Source: a virus. From it: DNA of 42,518 nucleotides. Both the position numbers and the translations under genes were made by a program. The stretch covers positions 1-42,518 of IMG/VR virus record IMGVR_UViG_3300020463_000040; one strand, 5' to 3'. Numbering within the stretch: position 1 is the first letter of the stretch; each line of letters opens with the position of its first letter. Below the pieces are notes generated by a model. The model had not been told where the DNA came from. It saw nothing but the letters and a program-made list of their open reading frames with translations, and did not search any database. Of this stretch, positions 20,340 through 26,776 are shown piece by piece.

Positions 20340-21227
20340 ATGATGGACTTCTTAACAGAACTGCACGAAGCGAGAATGACTCGCGATAGCGGCAATCAAC
20401 GTGTATTAAGTTACACAGATTGTTGTGAGCGACTATACCTTACTATGCTCGTCCTTGAGTTATTAAGAAGGTATCCTCAGTTTGCTCCAGTTGCTCACGG
20501 TTATGCTAAGAGAACAACAGACAGAGATAGTTACAAACACTTTAGGATGTATGCAACAGATCTATATAACTTTGCACATTTTGTACAAGGTGACGAACAA
20601 GCATTGTCCAAACTAAAAGATCCTAAAGCGGCAATGGCTATGCGTAAAAGAATTACACTGCCTGCAATGGCTTTCAATAGATATTTGAGTGCTATGGCAA
20701 CAGGCAGGGTAACTTCTTTAAATGACCAATCAGTATTCTTAAGTATTGAAAGTTCTTTGAATATTTCAAACACAGACTATAAAGCAATACGTAGAAGTTT
20801 ATTCAACTTCAATAGATTATCAACAGGCGACAAAAAGAAAATTGTTACACGTTTGTTGTATGCTTGTAGAGCCAAACTAAGAAGCAGTGACATCATTGAA
20901 CACTTAGAAGCATTGGCGGCAGTTAGAGATCTTGAGTCTGCTAAGGTTAGAGATCCAGAGCCAACTGTATCAATACCAGATGTAAGTGTTGATATAAAAG
21001 ACTTAGGTTTCTATAGATTCTTACTTGGCACAAAGAATTTAATGCTTGCCAAGAAATTTATTGAGATGGCTGTTCAAGGCAAACCTATTCCCCCACAGAT
21101 GGTTAGAGCATACATGCCTGCCATTAAAACTATAGATAATATCGTAAAAGGCGGACCTGCATTCATTTCCATGCTAAAAGCATTGGAAAGACGTGCATTA
21201 CAGAGCCAAACTTCCAAAAAAGACTAA
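20340..21227 (+). CDS. Hypothetical late protein (295 aa)
   Basis: All-helical, basic protein with no signal peptide. It begins MMDFLTELHEARMTRD; L-H-E|A there fits the prohead protease rule. Internal segments such as LTMLVLELLRRYPQF and AMRKRITLPAMAF are amphipathic helices. No family is recognised; the place between virion-type genes suggests a structural role. The start after the upstream stop (ATGATG) is preferred to an upstream frame at 20283 that overlaps the preceding gene. Confidence 0.72.
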   Translation: MMDFLTELHEARMTRDSGNQRVLSYTDCCERLYLTMLVLELLRRYPQFAPVAHGYAKRTTDRDSYKHFRMYATDLYNFAHFVQGDEQALSKLKDPKAAMAMRKRITLPAMAFNRYLSAMATGRVTSLNDQSVFLSIESSLNISNTDYKAIRRSLFNFNRLSTGDKKKIVTRLLYACRAKLRSSDIIEHLEALAAVRDLESAKVRDPEPTVSIPDVSVDIKDLGFYRFLLGTKNLMLAKKFIEMAVQGKPIPPQMVRAYMPAIKTIDNIVKGGPAFISMLKALERRALQSQTSKKD

Positions 21228-21230
21228 ATA
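21223..21230 (+). promoter_or_regulatory. T4-type late promoter (ACTAAATA)
   Basis: It lies over the end of the preceding gene. The predicted start near 21236 is just before a hairpin CTTCAT / ATGAAG (21241-21258), the same promoter-then-hairpin layout as at 12688-12725. Confidence 0.62.
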
Positions 21231-21308
21231 ATAGTAACAACTTCATAGAGTAATGAAGATGTCATTTACGAGAGAAGACAATCTCTATTTTAACATAGGA
21301 GAAATAAA

Positions 21309-21653
21309 ATGGCTGGAATAGCACAAGGAAACGGCGGAATCGCTAAAGCAGGAAATGGTTTAGGTCCAAAAACAAGAATCATCAACCTTGCAAAATCAAA
21401 CATGACACAAGCAGAATTAGATGCGGCATTAGTATATCTTGCGGCAGGTGATGTTGCTGGAACTAACGATGCACACACAATCGCTGGCGTTGCATGTTTA
21501 ACAGAGTCAGGTGTATTTACACCAGGTACAACAGATGATGTACAAGTTGCACTTCAAGGTACAGGCGCATTTACTGCGGCTTCTAACTTTGGAACAGGTT
21601 CAACTGGAGTAACTTCAACTTTACTTGCAGACTTTGATCAAAACCCAGCGTAA
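21309..21653 (+). CDS. Hypothetical, probably abundant virion protein (114 aa)
   Basis: Ala/Gly/Thr-rich sequence with low charge (begins MAGIAQGNGGIAKAGNGLG), as in head decoration or fibre-type proteins. It is a single-gene unit with late promoter, 5' hairpin, strong TAGGAGAAATAAA and a very strong terminator, implying high expression. No family is recognised. Confidence 0.75.
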   Translation: MAGIAQGNGGIAKAGNGLGPKTRIINLAKSNMTQAELDAALVYLAAGDVAGTNDAHTIAGVACLTESGVFTPGTTDDVQVALQGTGAFTAASNFGTGSTGVTSTLLADFDQNPA

Positions 21654-21683
21654 TTAGTTTAGACTAATTTACGTTAACATTTA

Positions 21684-21716
21684 AAGGGCTCAGTTTTTAC
21701 TGGGCCCTTTTTTTAT
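21684..21716 (+). terminator. Rho-independent terminator
   Basis: 10-bp stem AAGGGCTCAG / CTGGGCCCTT with a TTTTTA loop, followed by a T run. Confidence 0.93.
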
Positions 21717-21732
21717 GACTATAAGTAATATT

Positions 21733-22140
21733 ATGAAAGTCACGATCAGAACCTTAATAGATATTACGGAGACTCGTAAGTACAAACACAACGAGGCTGA
21801 CAAACAGTTAATCAATCAACAAGCAAACTTTATGAGTTTCTTTAACTGTTTAAGTATGCGTTTCAATCCTTATTACGAAGTAAGTCCATTATGTTCTGAA
21901 CAAGACGTAACTGGGGTTTTTGGTACAGACTTTACGGGTAACCATAAAGTTTGGGACTTTGAGTTTAATGTTGAAACAGCAGTTGCAGGAACAGATCTAA
22001 CTACACTTAAAGAAGATTTTGATTTGGTACCTGTGGTAGCAGAGCTAACAGAAACGATAAATACTGATAACAAAGCATTCAGAACAAAGAGTAAAAAGAA
22101 GTGTAACATCATCTTTATCTTACCAGAGAATGCAGAGTAA
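21733..22140 (+). CDS. Conserved marine T4-like phage protein (135 aa)
   Basis: Begins MKVTIRTLIDITETRKYK; the RTLIDITET opening is a pattern I associate with a protein family of marine T4-like phages. An ATG at 21715 in the same frame is possible, but it lies at the end of the terminator T run. The central part contains VWDFEFNVETAVAG. Soluble; function unknown. Confidence 0.72.
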   Translation: MKVTIRTLIDITETRKYKHNEADKQLINQQANFMSFFNCLSMRFNPYYEVSPLCSEQDVTGVFGTDFTGNHKVWDFEFNVETAVAGTDLTTLKEDFDLVPVVAELTETINTDNKAFRTKSKKKCNIIFILPENAE

Positions 22141-22146
22141 AATTAG

Positions 22147-22154
22147 TATAAATA
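22147..22154 (+). promoter_or_regulatory. T4-type late promoter (TATAAATA)
   Basis: Perfect octamer with predicted +1 near 22160. The leader to the ATG at 22240 is about 80 bases. Confidence 0.75.
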
Positions 22155-22239
22155 TTATTATAACTTAGGCAAACATTACATCTCAATTTAGGTACTTAAT
22201 AGGCCCCTTGCACGATAAACACGCAATGGAGAGAACAAG

Positions 22240-22476
22240 ATGGCAAGAGCCACAAATTTAGAACGAGAAAATTTAGAAGCACACGTAGATTTGTGCGAAC
22301 AAAGATATAAAAACCTTGAAGGTCGTTTAAGTAAGATCGAAGAGAAGGTAGAACATATCCACGCTGACATAACAAGCGGTAACAAATCTATGATCAAAGT
22401 AATCGTTGGTGCTTCCGGAACTATTGTAGCAGGGCTCCTATCTACAATAATCGTTATCCTTATCAACTTCAACTAA
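22240..22476 (+). CDS. Coiled-coil, tail-anchored membrane protein (78 aa)
   Basis: The first 50 residues form a heptad-like helix (NLEGRLSKIEEKVEHIHADI). The end is a single membrane span (VIVGASGTIVAGLLSTIIVIL) with a very short tail. The layout (coil plus C-terminal anchor) is seen in small phage membrane proteins, including some lysis accessory proteins. The role is not known. Confidence 0.75.
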   Translation: MARATNLERENLEAHVDLCEQRYKNLEGRLSKIEEKVEHIHADITSGNKSMIKVIVGASGTIVAGLLSTIIVILINFN

Positions 22477-22486
22477 TCCTTTAGAC

Positions 22487-22494
22487 ACTAAATA
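22487..22494 (+). promoter_or_regulatory. T4-type late promoter (ACTAAATA), near-leaderless
   Basis: ACTAAATACAAG. The predicted +1 (22500) is three bases before the ATG at 22503, with no room for a ribosome binding site. Confidence 0.6.
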
Positions 22495-22502
22495 CAAGTG
22501 TT

Positions 22503-22829
22503 ATGTTAATAGAAGATATTATCGCACCTCTTGTAGAAAAACAAATATGGGCTCGTTCGGGTAAGAAAGTAGTCCGCAAGTATCGTTGTACCACAGGACA
22601 CCGTAAAGGGCGTATTGTATCGCGTATAGGACAATGCTTTGCCGCACCAAATATCAAAGCAAGAATACGTATGAAGAAAACAAGAGCCAGACTTGGTGCA
22701 AGAATGGCACGTAAGGCAAGAAGAACTAAACGTACTAATCCAGCAAGTATCAGAGTAAGAACTATGAACAGATCTGGGGCAGGATTTAAAGTACCTAACA
22801 AACGTGTAGCAATTAAGAAGAGAAAGTAA
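22503..22829 (+). CDS. Basic Cys protein A, probable internal/DNA-binding virion protein (108 aa)
   Basis: Extremely rich in Arg and Lys. The block KKVVRKYRCTTGHRKGRIV recurs almost exactly in the next gene (KIVRKYRCTTGSRKGRIV), and a second Cys follows in both. The acidic N-terminus MLIEDIIAPLVE precedes the basic part, and L-V-E fits a prohead protease cleavage site. So a basic core packed with DNA in the head is a reasonable inference. No formal family is recognised. Confidence 0.78.
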   Translation: MLIEDIIAPLVEKQIWARSGKKVVRKYRCTTGHRKGRIVSRIGQCFAAPNIKARIRMKKTRARLGARMARKARRTKRTNPASIRVRTMNRSGAGFKVPNKRVAIKKRK

Positions 22830-23158
22830 TGATTGTTAATGAGATAATTACAGAGGGTGCGTTACAGATTGCAGGCCGACGTGGTGGTAAGATTGTGCGT
22901 AAATACAGATGTACAACAGGCTCACGTAAAGGACGTATTGTAGCAAAACCCGAAACTTGTAATAAACCTAAAAGGGTACAAAGTTCGATAAACATAAAGA
23001 GAGCAAAGGCAAGACGTGGTAGTGCAATGAAGATTGCAACAGCACGTAGAAAAAGAGCAGGAGGTCAGTCACAACGCTTGGCAAGAATTAACAGGTCAGG
23101 CAGACGTAACCTGAAAAACATTAGACCTAAAACAAAAAGTAGAAAGAGATCAAGATAA
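22829..23158 (+). CDS. Basic Cys protein B, paralogue of A (109 aa)
   Basis: It shares VRKYRCTTG-x-RKGRIV and the same spacing to a second Cys with the preceding protein, from which it probably arose by duplication. The N-terminus MIVNEIITE|GALQIAG has I-T-E|G, a textbook T4 gp21-type site. It ends RKRSR. The start codon overlaps the upstream stop (TAATG). It is likely DNA-binding in the capsid; function otherwise unknown. Confidence 0.78.
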   Translation: MIVNEIITEGALQIAGRRGGKIVRKYRCTTGSRKGRIVAKPETCNKPKRVQSSINIKRAKARRGSAMKIATARRKRAGGQSQRLARINRSGRRNLKNIRPKTKSRKRSR

Positions 23159-23691
23159 TGAGATACAACGAGATTCAACTTACTGAAGAACGTGCAAGAG
23201 AAATTATTGCAAACAAGTATCCGCATTATACTCAAGAACAGATTAACGAGGCTATCCCAGCAATGTTAGGTGCAGTCGCAGGAGCGGCAGGCAAGTTAGC
23301 AATGAAAGGTGCCGCGGCCGCAGGCAAGATGGCGGCTAAAGGTGCAGGAGCAGTTGCGAAGGCAGGTGCTAAAGGCATTGGCAGAGTAGGACAGAAGATG
23401 GGACAGATGGCCATGAAAGGTGCTAAAGGCGCCGCACAAAAACTTGCAACAAAGGCAGTGAATAAAGCACAAGGTATGGTTGCTAACAAAATGGCACAGG
23501 CAGTATTAAAACCCGGAAGTACTCTTCCGATGCCAGATGCACAAGGAAAACAACAAGACTTTGAAATAGACAGTGTTAAGGGCAATGAAGTAACACTGAA
23601 AAATCCAAAAGCCAAACCAGGCGAACCAATAAAAACAGTTCATGTTAAAAAAGATTTGGATCCAATTATCAAACAAATGACAACTGGATAA
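23158..23691 (+). CDS. Ala/Gly/Lys-repeat protein (177 aa)
   Basis: Residues 35-110 are a low-complexity helix of AGK, AMKGA and AAKGA repeats, histone-H1-like in composition. The C-terminal 60 residues form a compact acidic/basic domain (DFEIDSVKGNEVTLKNP). Two candidate protease sites occur before the repeat (L-T-E and I-N-E|A), which would release the basic part. It is coupled by TAATG to the preceding gene. Probably a capsid-internal, DNA-compacting protein. Confidence 0.75.
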   Translation: MRYNEIQLTEERAREIIANKYPHYTQEQINEAIPAMLGAVAGAAGKLAMKGAAAAGKMAAKGAGAVAKAGAKGIGRVGQKMGQMAMKGAKGAAQKLATKAVNKAQGMVANKMAQAVLKPGSTLPMPDAQGKQQDFEIDSVKGNEVTLKNPKAKPGEPIKTVHVKKDLDPIIKQMTTG

Positions 23692-23694
23692 CCA

Positions 23695-23913
23695 ATGAAA
23701 ATTAACGAACTTTTACAGACTTTTACAATAGCATTAAGCAATGAGGAATCAGAAGTATTGAATCAAATGTCTAAAGGAGTTGTTACTCCTATTCATGCTT
23801 ATACTGAAAGAGAACAATTCGTGATTGAATCTCTCATCAGAAAGGCTTTAGTAAGTAAAGTAGTTAAAAACGGTAGAACTCTGGTTATGGCGAATGAAAC
23901 ATACAAACCCTGA
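23695..23913 (+). CDS. Small helical protein, winged-helix-like (72 aa)
   Basis: Begins MKINELLQTFTIALSNEESEVL. The pattern helix-EREQFVIESLIRKALVSKVVKNGRTLVMAN reads like a small winged-helix fold, but no family is recognised. It starts three bases after the upstream gene and overlaps the next by 20 bases. Confidence 0.7.
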   Translation: MKINELLQTFTIALSNEESEVLNQMSKGVVTPIHAYTEREQFVIESLIRKALVSKVVKNGRTLVMANETYKP

Positions 23914-24325
23914 TATATCTAAACTCTTAAACGAGATAATGGATGCCGAACTGGCAGAGTATCCCGTACCATATAAAAAGGGCAATAGCATACGCATAAA
24001 GAATGTTGTCATGCGTAGAAACGGCAAAGGGTATCATGTATTCAATCTTGTAGACAAATCTCATGTAATGTTTACTGCATCTAAGACTACTGCACTTGCA
24101 GTCGCACATTGTACAGCACATGGGTTACAACATTCTGTATCTGATATTAAACGTTTAGAGGCTAAATTGAGTAAATACTATAACGATGCTATATTTTATA
24201 AGTATACTGTAGAGCATAGTAAGGACGAAATACGTGTAGATTCGGCGCAAATGCGGTTTGAAATAGCAATGGACGAATGTATGCGTATCAGGGATCAAAT
24301 AGAGAACTATCTTTTTGATAAATAA
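23894..24325 (+). CDS. Hypothetical late protein (143 aa)
   Basis: Begins MKHTNPDISKLLNEIMDAELAEY. The central part has IKNVVMRRNGKGYHVFNLVDKS, a beta-type stretch, and the C-terminus is helical (RFEIAMDECMRIRDQIENYL). No family is recognised. The L-N-E near residue 14 fits the shared N-terminal motif of this block. Confidence 0.7.
   Translation: MKHTNPDISKLLNEIMDAELAEYPVPYKKGNSIRIKNVVMRRNGKGYHVFNLVDKSHVMFTASKTTALAVAHCTAHGLQHSVSDIKRLEAKLSKYYNDAIFYKYTVEHSKDEIRVDSAQMRFEIAMDECMRIRDQIENYLFDK
24316..24323 (+). promoter_or_regulatory. T4-type late promoter (GATAAATA)
   Basis: GATAAATAAATG, overlapping the end of the preceding gene. Predicted +1 near 24329; GGAAC precedes the ATG at 24348. Confidence 0.62.
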
Positions 24326-24347
24326 ATGTAGTTAAAAGGAACAAGCA

Positions 24348-25130
24348 ATGAGAATAAGCCATTTTAATAAACCGATTACAGCAAAGAGCTTGAATGAAAG
24401 CCTTGATAAAAGATTCGGTCAAACAGTAGACGTAGATAAGTTTTCAACTGATCAATTAATGGACGCAAGAAACAAATTGCGTACAGCATTACATGATATC
24501 GAAACTAACGAATCATTTGATGCAGTGGGTAATACAGATTATCAAAAGAAAAATATGTTCCTTAAAGTTATTAATCAGGCAATTGAAGAAAGAGCAAATA
24601 TTGTTGAAGGCGATATTGATGCAAACAAATCAATTACAGAAGGCGCAGAAGAGGCGGCAACACTTGTTATGGCCGCAAAAGATATGGTTGACAGAGTTAC
24701 AGGCTGGATGGAAGATACAGCAGAAATGCAAACAGAATCAATGCTTGAAATAGGCGACAAGATCAGAGACGAAATGGGCTCAGAACAATCTGAATCATTC
24801 ATAGGAACAGTTAAGCCAGCATTAGAACAATTATTCACAACACTTGAAACAACACGTGACGCATTAACAGGCGGCGTAGCCGTACTGACAGGCGAGGGTG
24901 CACCAGAAACAATGGGCGACGAAGCACCAGCAGAAGATCCAGAAATGGAACCAACAGTAGACGCAGAAGCAGATGCAGAAGCACCAGCAGAAGAAGGTGG
25001 TGATGAGTTTGCCGCGGCAGAGCCAGCAACAGGTGGCGAAGAAGAAGCAGGACGTGAAACACGTGAGAGTGTAGAACGTTCACGTAGACTTGGTACTATA
25101 CTTGGAGGTGCTGACTCAAAAAAAAAGTAA
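24348..25130 (+). CDS. Acidic structural/scaffold-like protein (260 aa; zero-frame product)
   Basis: Helical N-terminal two thirds (DARNKLRTALHDIETNE, VMAAKDMVDRVTGWMED), then a Glu/Ala/Asp-rich linker of about 55 residues (EAPAEEGGDEFAAAEPATGG) and a basic end (RRLGTILGGADSKKK). The composition recalls T4 scaffold or core proteins. KSLNE|SL near residue 18 fits prohead protease cleavage. The frame ends TCA AAA AAA AAG TAA; the -1 frame is open for another 101 codons, so this is probably the shorter of two products. Confidence 0.78.
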   Translation: MRISHFNKPITAKSLNESLDKRFGQTVDVDKFSTDQLMDARNKLRTALHDIETNESFDAVGNTDYQKKNMFLKVINQAIEERANIVEGDIDANKSITEGAEEAATLVMAAKDMVDRVTGWMEDTAEMQTESMLEIGDKIRDEMGSEQSESFIGTVKPALEQLFTTLETTRDALTGGVAVLTGEGAPETMGDEAPAEDPEMEPTVDAEADAEAPAEEGGDEFAAAEPATGGEEEAGRETRESVERSRRLGTILGGADSKKK

Positions 25131-25426
25131 TTGAGTCTGCTTCACCCAATCTAACGAAAATCTTAAATTTACTTGTAAAAAACAAAACTGAGAAAGTTTC
25201 TTGGGACGAGTTAAATGCGTTCATGGATAACATGGGTGGCGAACAACATGACCAAGAGACTTTCAAAGCAGTGTACGACCAAGATCCAGTAGTTCAAAAT
25301 CTTGTTGCAAGTTTTGATCCTGAAGGCGTAACACTCAAAGGTGGCGAAGAACCACAACAACCTGCACAAGGCGATGACACAGTTGACCAAATGGCTCAAA
25401 GTGCTACTGCCAATGCAATGCAATAA
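25118..25426 (+). CDS. C-terminal extension reached by -1 frameshift at A-AAA-AAG
   Basis: The zero frame of the preceding gene contains the classic bacterial slippery heptamer A AAA AAG (25121-25127) one codon before its stop. The -1 frame continues VIESASPNLTKILNLLVKN and runs to 25426, with gene-like composition. It has no ATG, GTG or TTG before Met at 25223, about 33 codons in. The extension ends MAQSATANAMQ. It resembles E. coli dnaX-type frameshifting, though I see no strong downstream hairpin. Alternatives are a base error in the nine-A run or a separate gene from 25223. Confidence 0.6.
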   Translation, partial: KKKVIESASPNLTKILNLLVKNKTEKVSWDELNAFMDNMGGEQHDQETFKAVYDQDPVVQNLVASFDPEGVTLKGGEEPQQPAQGDDTVDQMAQSATANAMQ

Positions 25427-25445
25427 TCCACTTATAAAAAAACAC

Positions 25446-25474
25446 TTGACTTTTTAACGTAAGTACTATATAAT
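25446..25474 (+). promoter_or_regulatory. Sigma70-type promoter (near-consensus)
   Basis: TTGACT (25446-25451), 17 bp, TATAAT (25469-25474). It lies upstream of the 2OG oxygenase at 25499 within the late block. Confidence 0.82.
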
Positions 25475-25498
25475 GTACGCTACGACTAAAGGTAAGTA

Positions 25499-26056
25499 AT
25501 GGAAAATTATAAAGAAGTTGCAAATCAATGGACTTGGCATTCTCTTTATCCTCAATATAAAGAGTTTGAAGTATTGTTTGATCAAATTATTGCAGATGAC
25601 GAGAGCACCGGCACTACAACTGTAGATGGCGAACAAATCTACATTCCAAAAGATAATCAAGACTACCAAAGAATACGAGATAGATTCTTTCTATGGCTTG
25701 AACAGCAACCTGCATTTAAAGATATGACAGAATTCAAATGTATTGAATCTTGGATCATCTACTATCAAAAAGGTGGATACCAAGGACTTCATGTACATCA
25801 AGGAGATATGGATAAGAATACTTTTAGTGCCGTTATACACTTAGATGATGTTCCAGTATATCATAATACAAAAAATAAGTTTAACGGTATGCTTTTTTCA
25901 ATAATGCCAGAACCCAATGGATATCAACACCCACAACACTTTCCAAGTGTACAAGGAGGCATAGTATGCCTTGAAGGCAAAGTGTGGCATGGTGTATATC
26001 CTACCGATAGTATTAGACGTACTGTCGTTTACGATATCGAATATAAGAGGAAATAA
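25499..26056 (+). CDS. 2OG-Fe(II) dioxygenase-like protein (185 aa)
   Basis: GLHVHQGDMDKNTFSAVIHL (H98, H100, D103), VCLEGKVWHGVYPTD (H164) and RRTVVYDIEY (R173/R174) fit the iron and 2-oxoglutarate ligands of the double-stranded beta-helix fold. It belongs with the TIGR02466-like group seen later at 40678 and 41327. It has an independent early-type promoter. The substrate is unknown. Confidence 0.78.
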   Translation: MENYKEVANQWTWHSLYPQYKEFEVLFDQIIADDESTGTTTVDGEQIYIPKDNQDYQRIRDRFFLWLEQQPAFKDMTEFKCIESWIIYYQKGGYQGLHVHQGDMDKNTFSAVIHLDDVPVYHNTKNKFNGMLFSIMPEPNGYQHPQHFPSVQGGIVCLEGKVWHGVYPTDSIRRTVVYDIEYKRK

Positions 26057-26058
26057 TT

Positions 26059-26739
26059 TTGTCATTAATTACAGAACGCTATCAGTATAGCGAAATCAAA
26101 AAACAATCAGTTGACGGTAAACGTTTGTATGCTTGTCCAGACGGTAACCATGTAGCAAGTGTCACAACGATCTTAGATAAAACAAAAGACAAGTCAGGAT
26201 TGATTGCATGGAAGAAACGTGTAGGAGAACAAAAAGCCAAAGAGATTGTTACTGAAGCGGCAGGTGTTGGTACACGTATGCACAAGTACCTTGAGGACTA
26301 TATTGAATTTGCAGAATGGCCTACACCAGGTGGCAATCCATATGCTCAACAGGCACATAAAATGGCAACAGTAATTAAAGAAGAAGCAATGACTCATGTA
26401 GATGAAGTGTGGGGATCAGAGATTAACTTGTTTCACCCTAAGATTTATGCAGGAACTACAGACCTTGTAGGACAATATAAAGGACAGCCTGCTATTATGG
26501 ACTTTAAACAAACCAATAAGCCTAAGAAAGCAGAATGGGTAGAGGACTACTATTTGCAACTTGTAGCCTATGCCTTAGCACATAACGAAATATACGGTAC
26601 AGATATTAAGGAAGGCCACGTATTCATGTGTAGTCGCGACTTACAATATCAACAGTTCGATTTATTACCAGAAAACTTTGCAGAGTGGGAACAAAAGTGG
26701 TGGGATCGTGTGTATATGTACTATGATAAGTTCGCTTGA
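26059..26739 (+). CDS. PD-(D/E)XK exonuclease, MGME1/Cas4-like (226 aa)
   Basis: The start is TTG two bases after the upstream stop; AGAGGAAATAATT precedes it. Motifs are visible: GVGTRMHKYLEDY (helix with the conserved His, about 69-81), GTTDLVGQYKGQPAIMDFKQT (D in GTTD and D-x-K of DFKQT; catalytic core about 134-154) and YYLQLVAYALA (Q motif of the RecB-nuclease family). This matches the exonucleases of T4-like marine phages related to MGME1. It probably trims DNA ends during replication, recombination or host-DNA breakdown. Confidence 0.87.
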   Translation: MSLITERYQYSEIKKQSVDGKRLYACPDGNHVASVTTILDKTKDKSGLIAWKKRVGEQKAKEIVTEAAGVGTRMHKYLEDYIEFAEWPTPGGNPYAQQAHKMATVIKEEAMTHVDEVWGSEINLFHPKIYAGTTDLVGQYKGQPAIMDFKQTNKPKKAEWVEDYYLQLVAYALAHNEIYGTDIKEGHVFMCSRDLQYQQFDLLPENFAEWEQKWWDRVYMYYDKFA

Positions 26740-26743
26740 AGTC

Positions 26744-26751
26744 GATAAATA
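26744..26751 (+). promoter_or_regulatory. T4-type late promoter (GATAAATA)
   Basis: GATAAATACTAATAAC, with predicted +1 near 26757 and TTTAGGAG before the GTG start at 26777. Confidence 0.7.
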
Positions 26752-26776
26752 CTAATAACAATTTAGGAGTTAGTAA

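Noticed and set aside
23232-23615. Minus-strand 127-codon frame opposite the AGK-repeat protein
   Set aside because: Antisense of an Ala/Gly/Lys repeat; the apparent hydrophobic Cys/Pro/Ala protein is an artefact of composition.
24835-25083. Minus-strand Leu/His-rich frame of 82 codons
   Set aside because: It is the antisense shadow of the Glu/Ala-rich linker of the acidic protein; the composition is an artefact.
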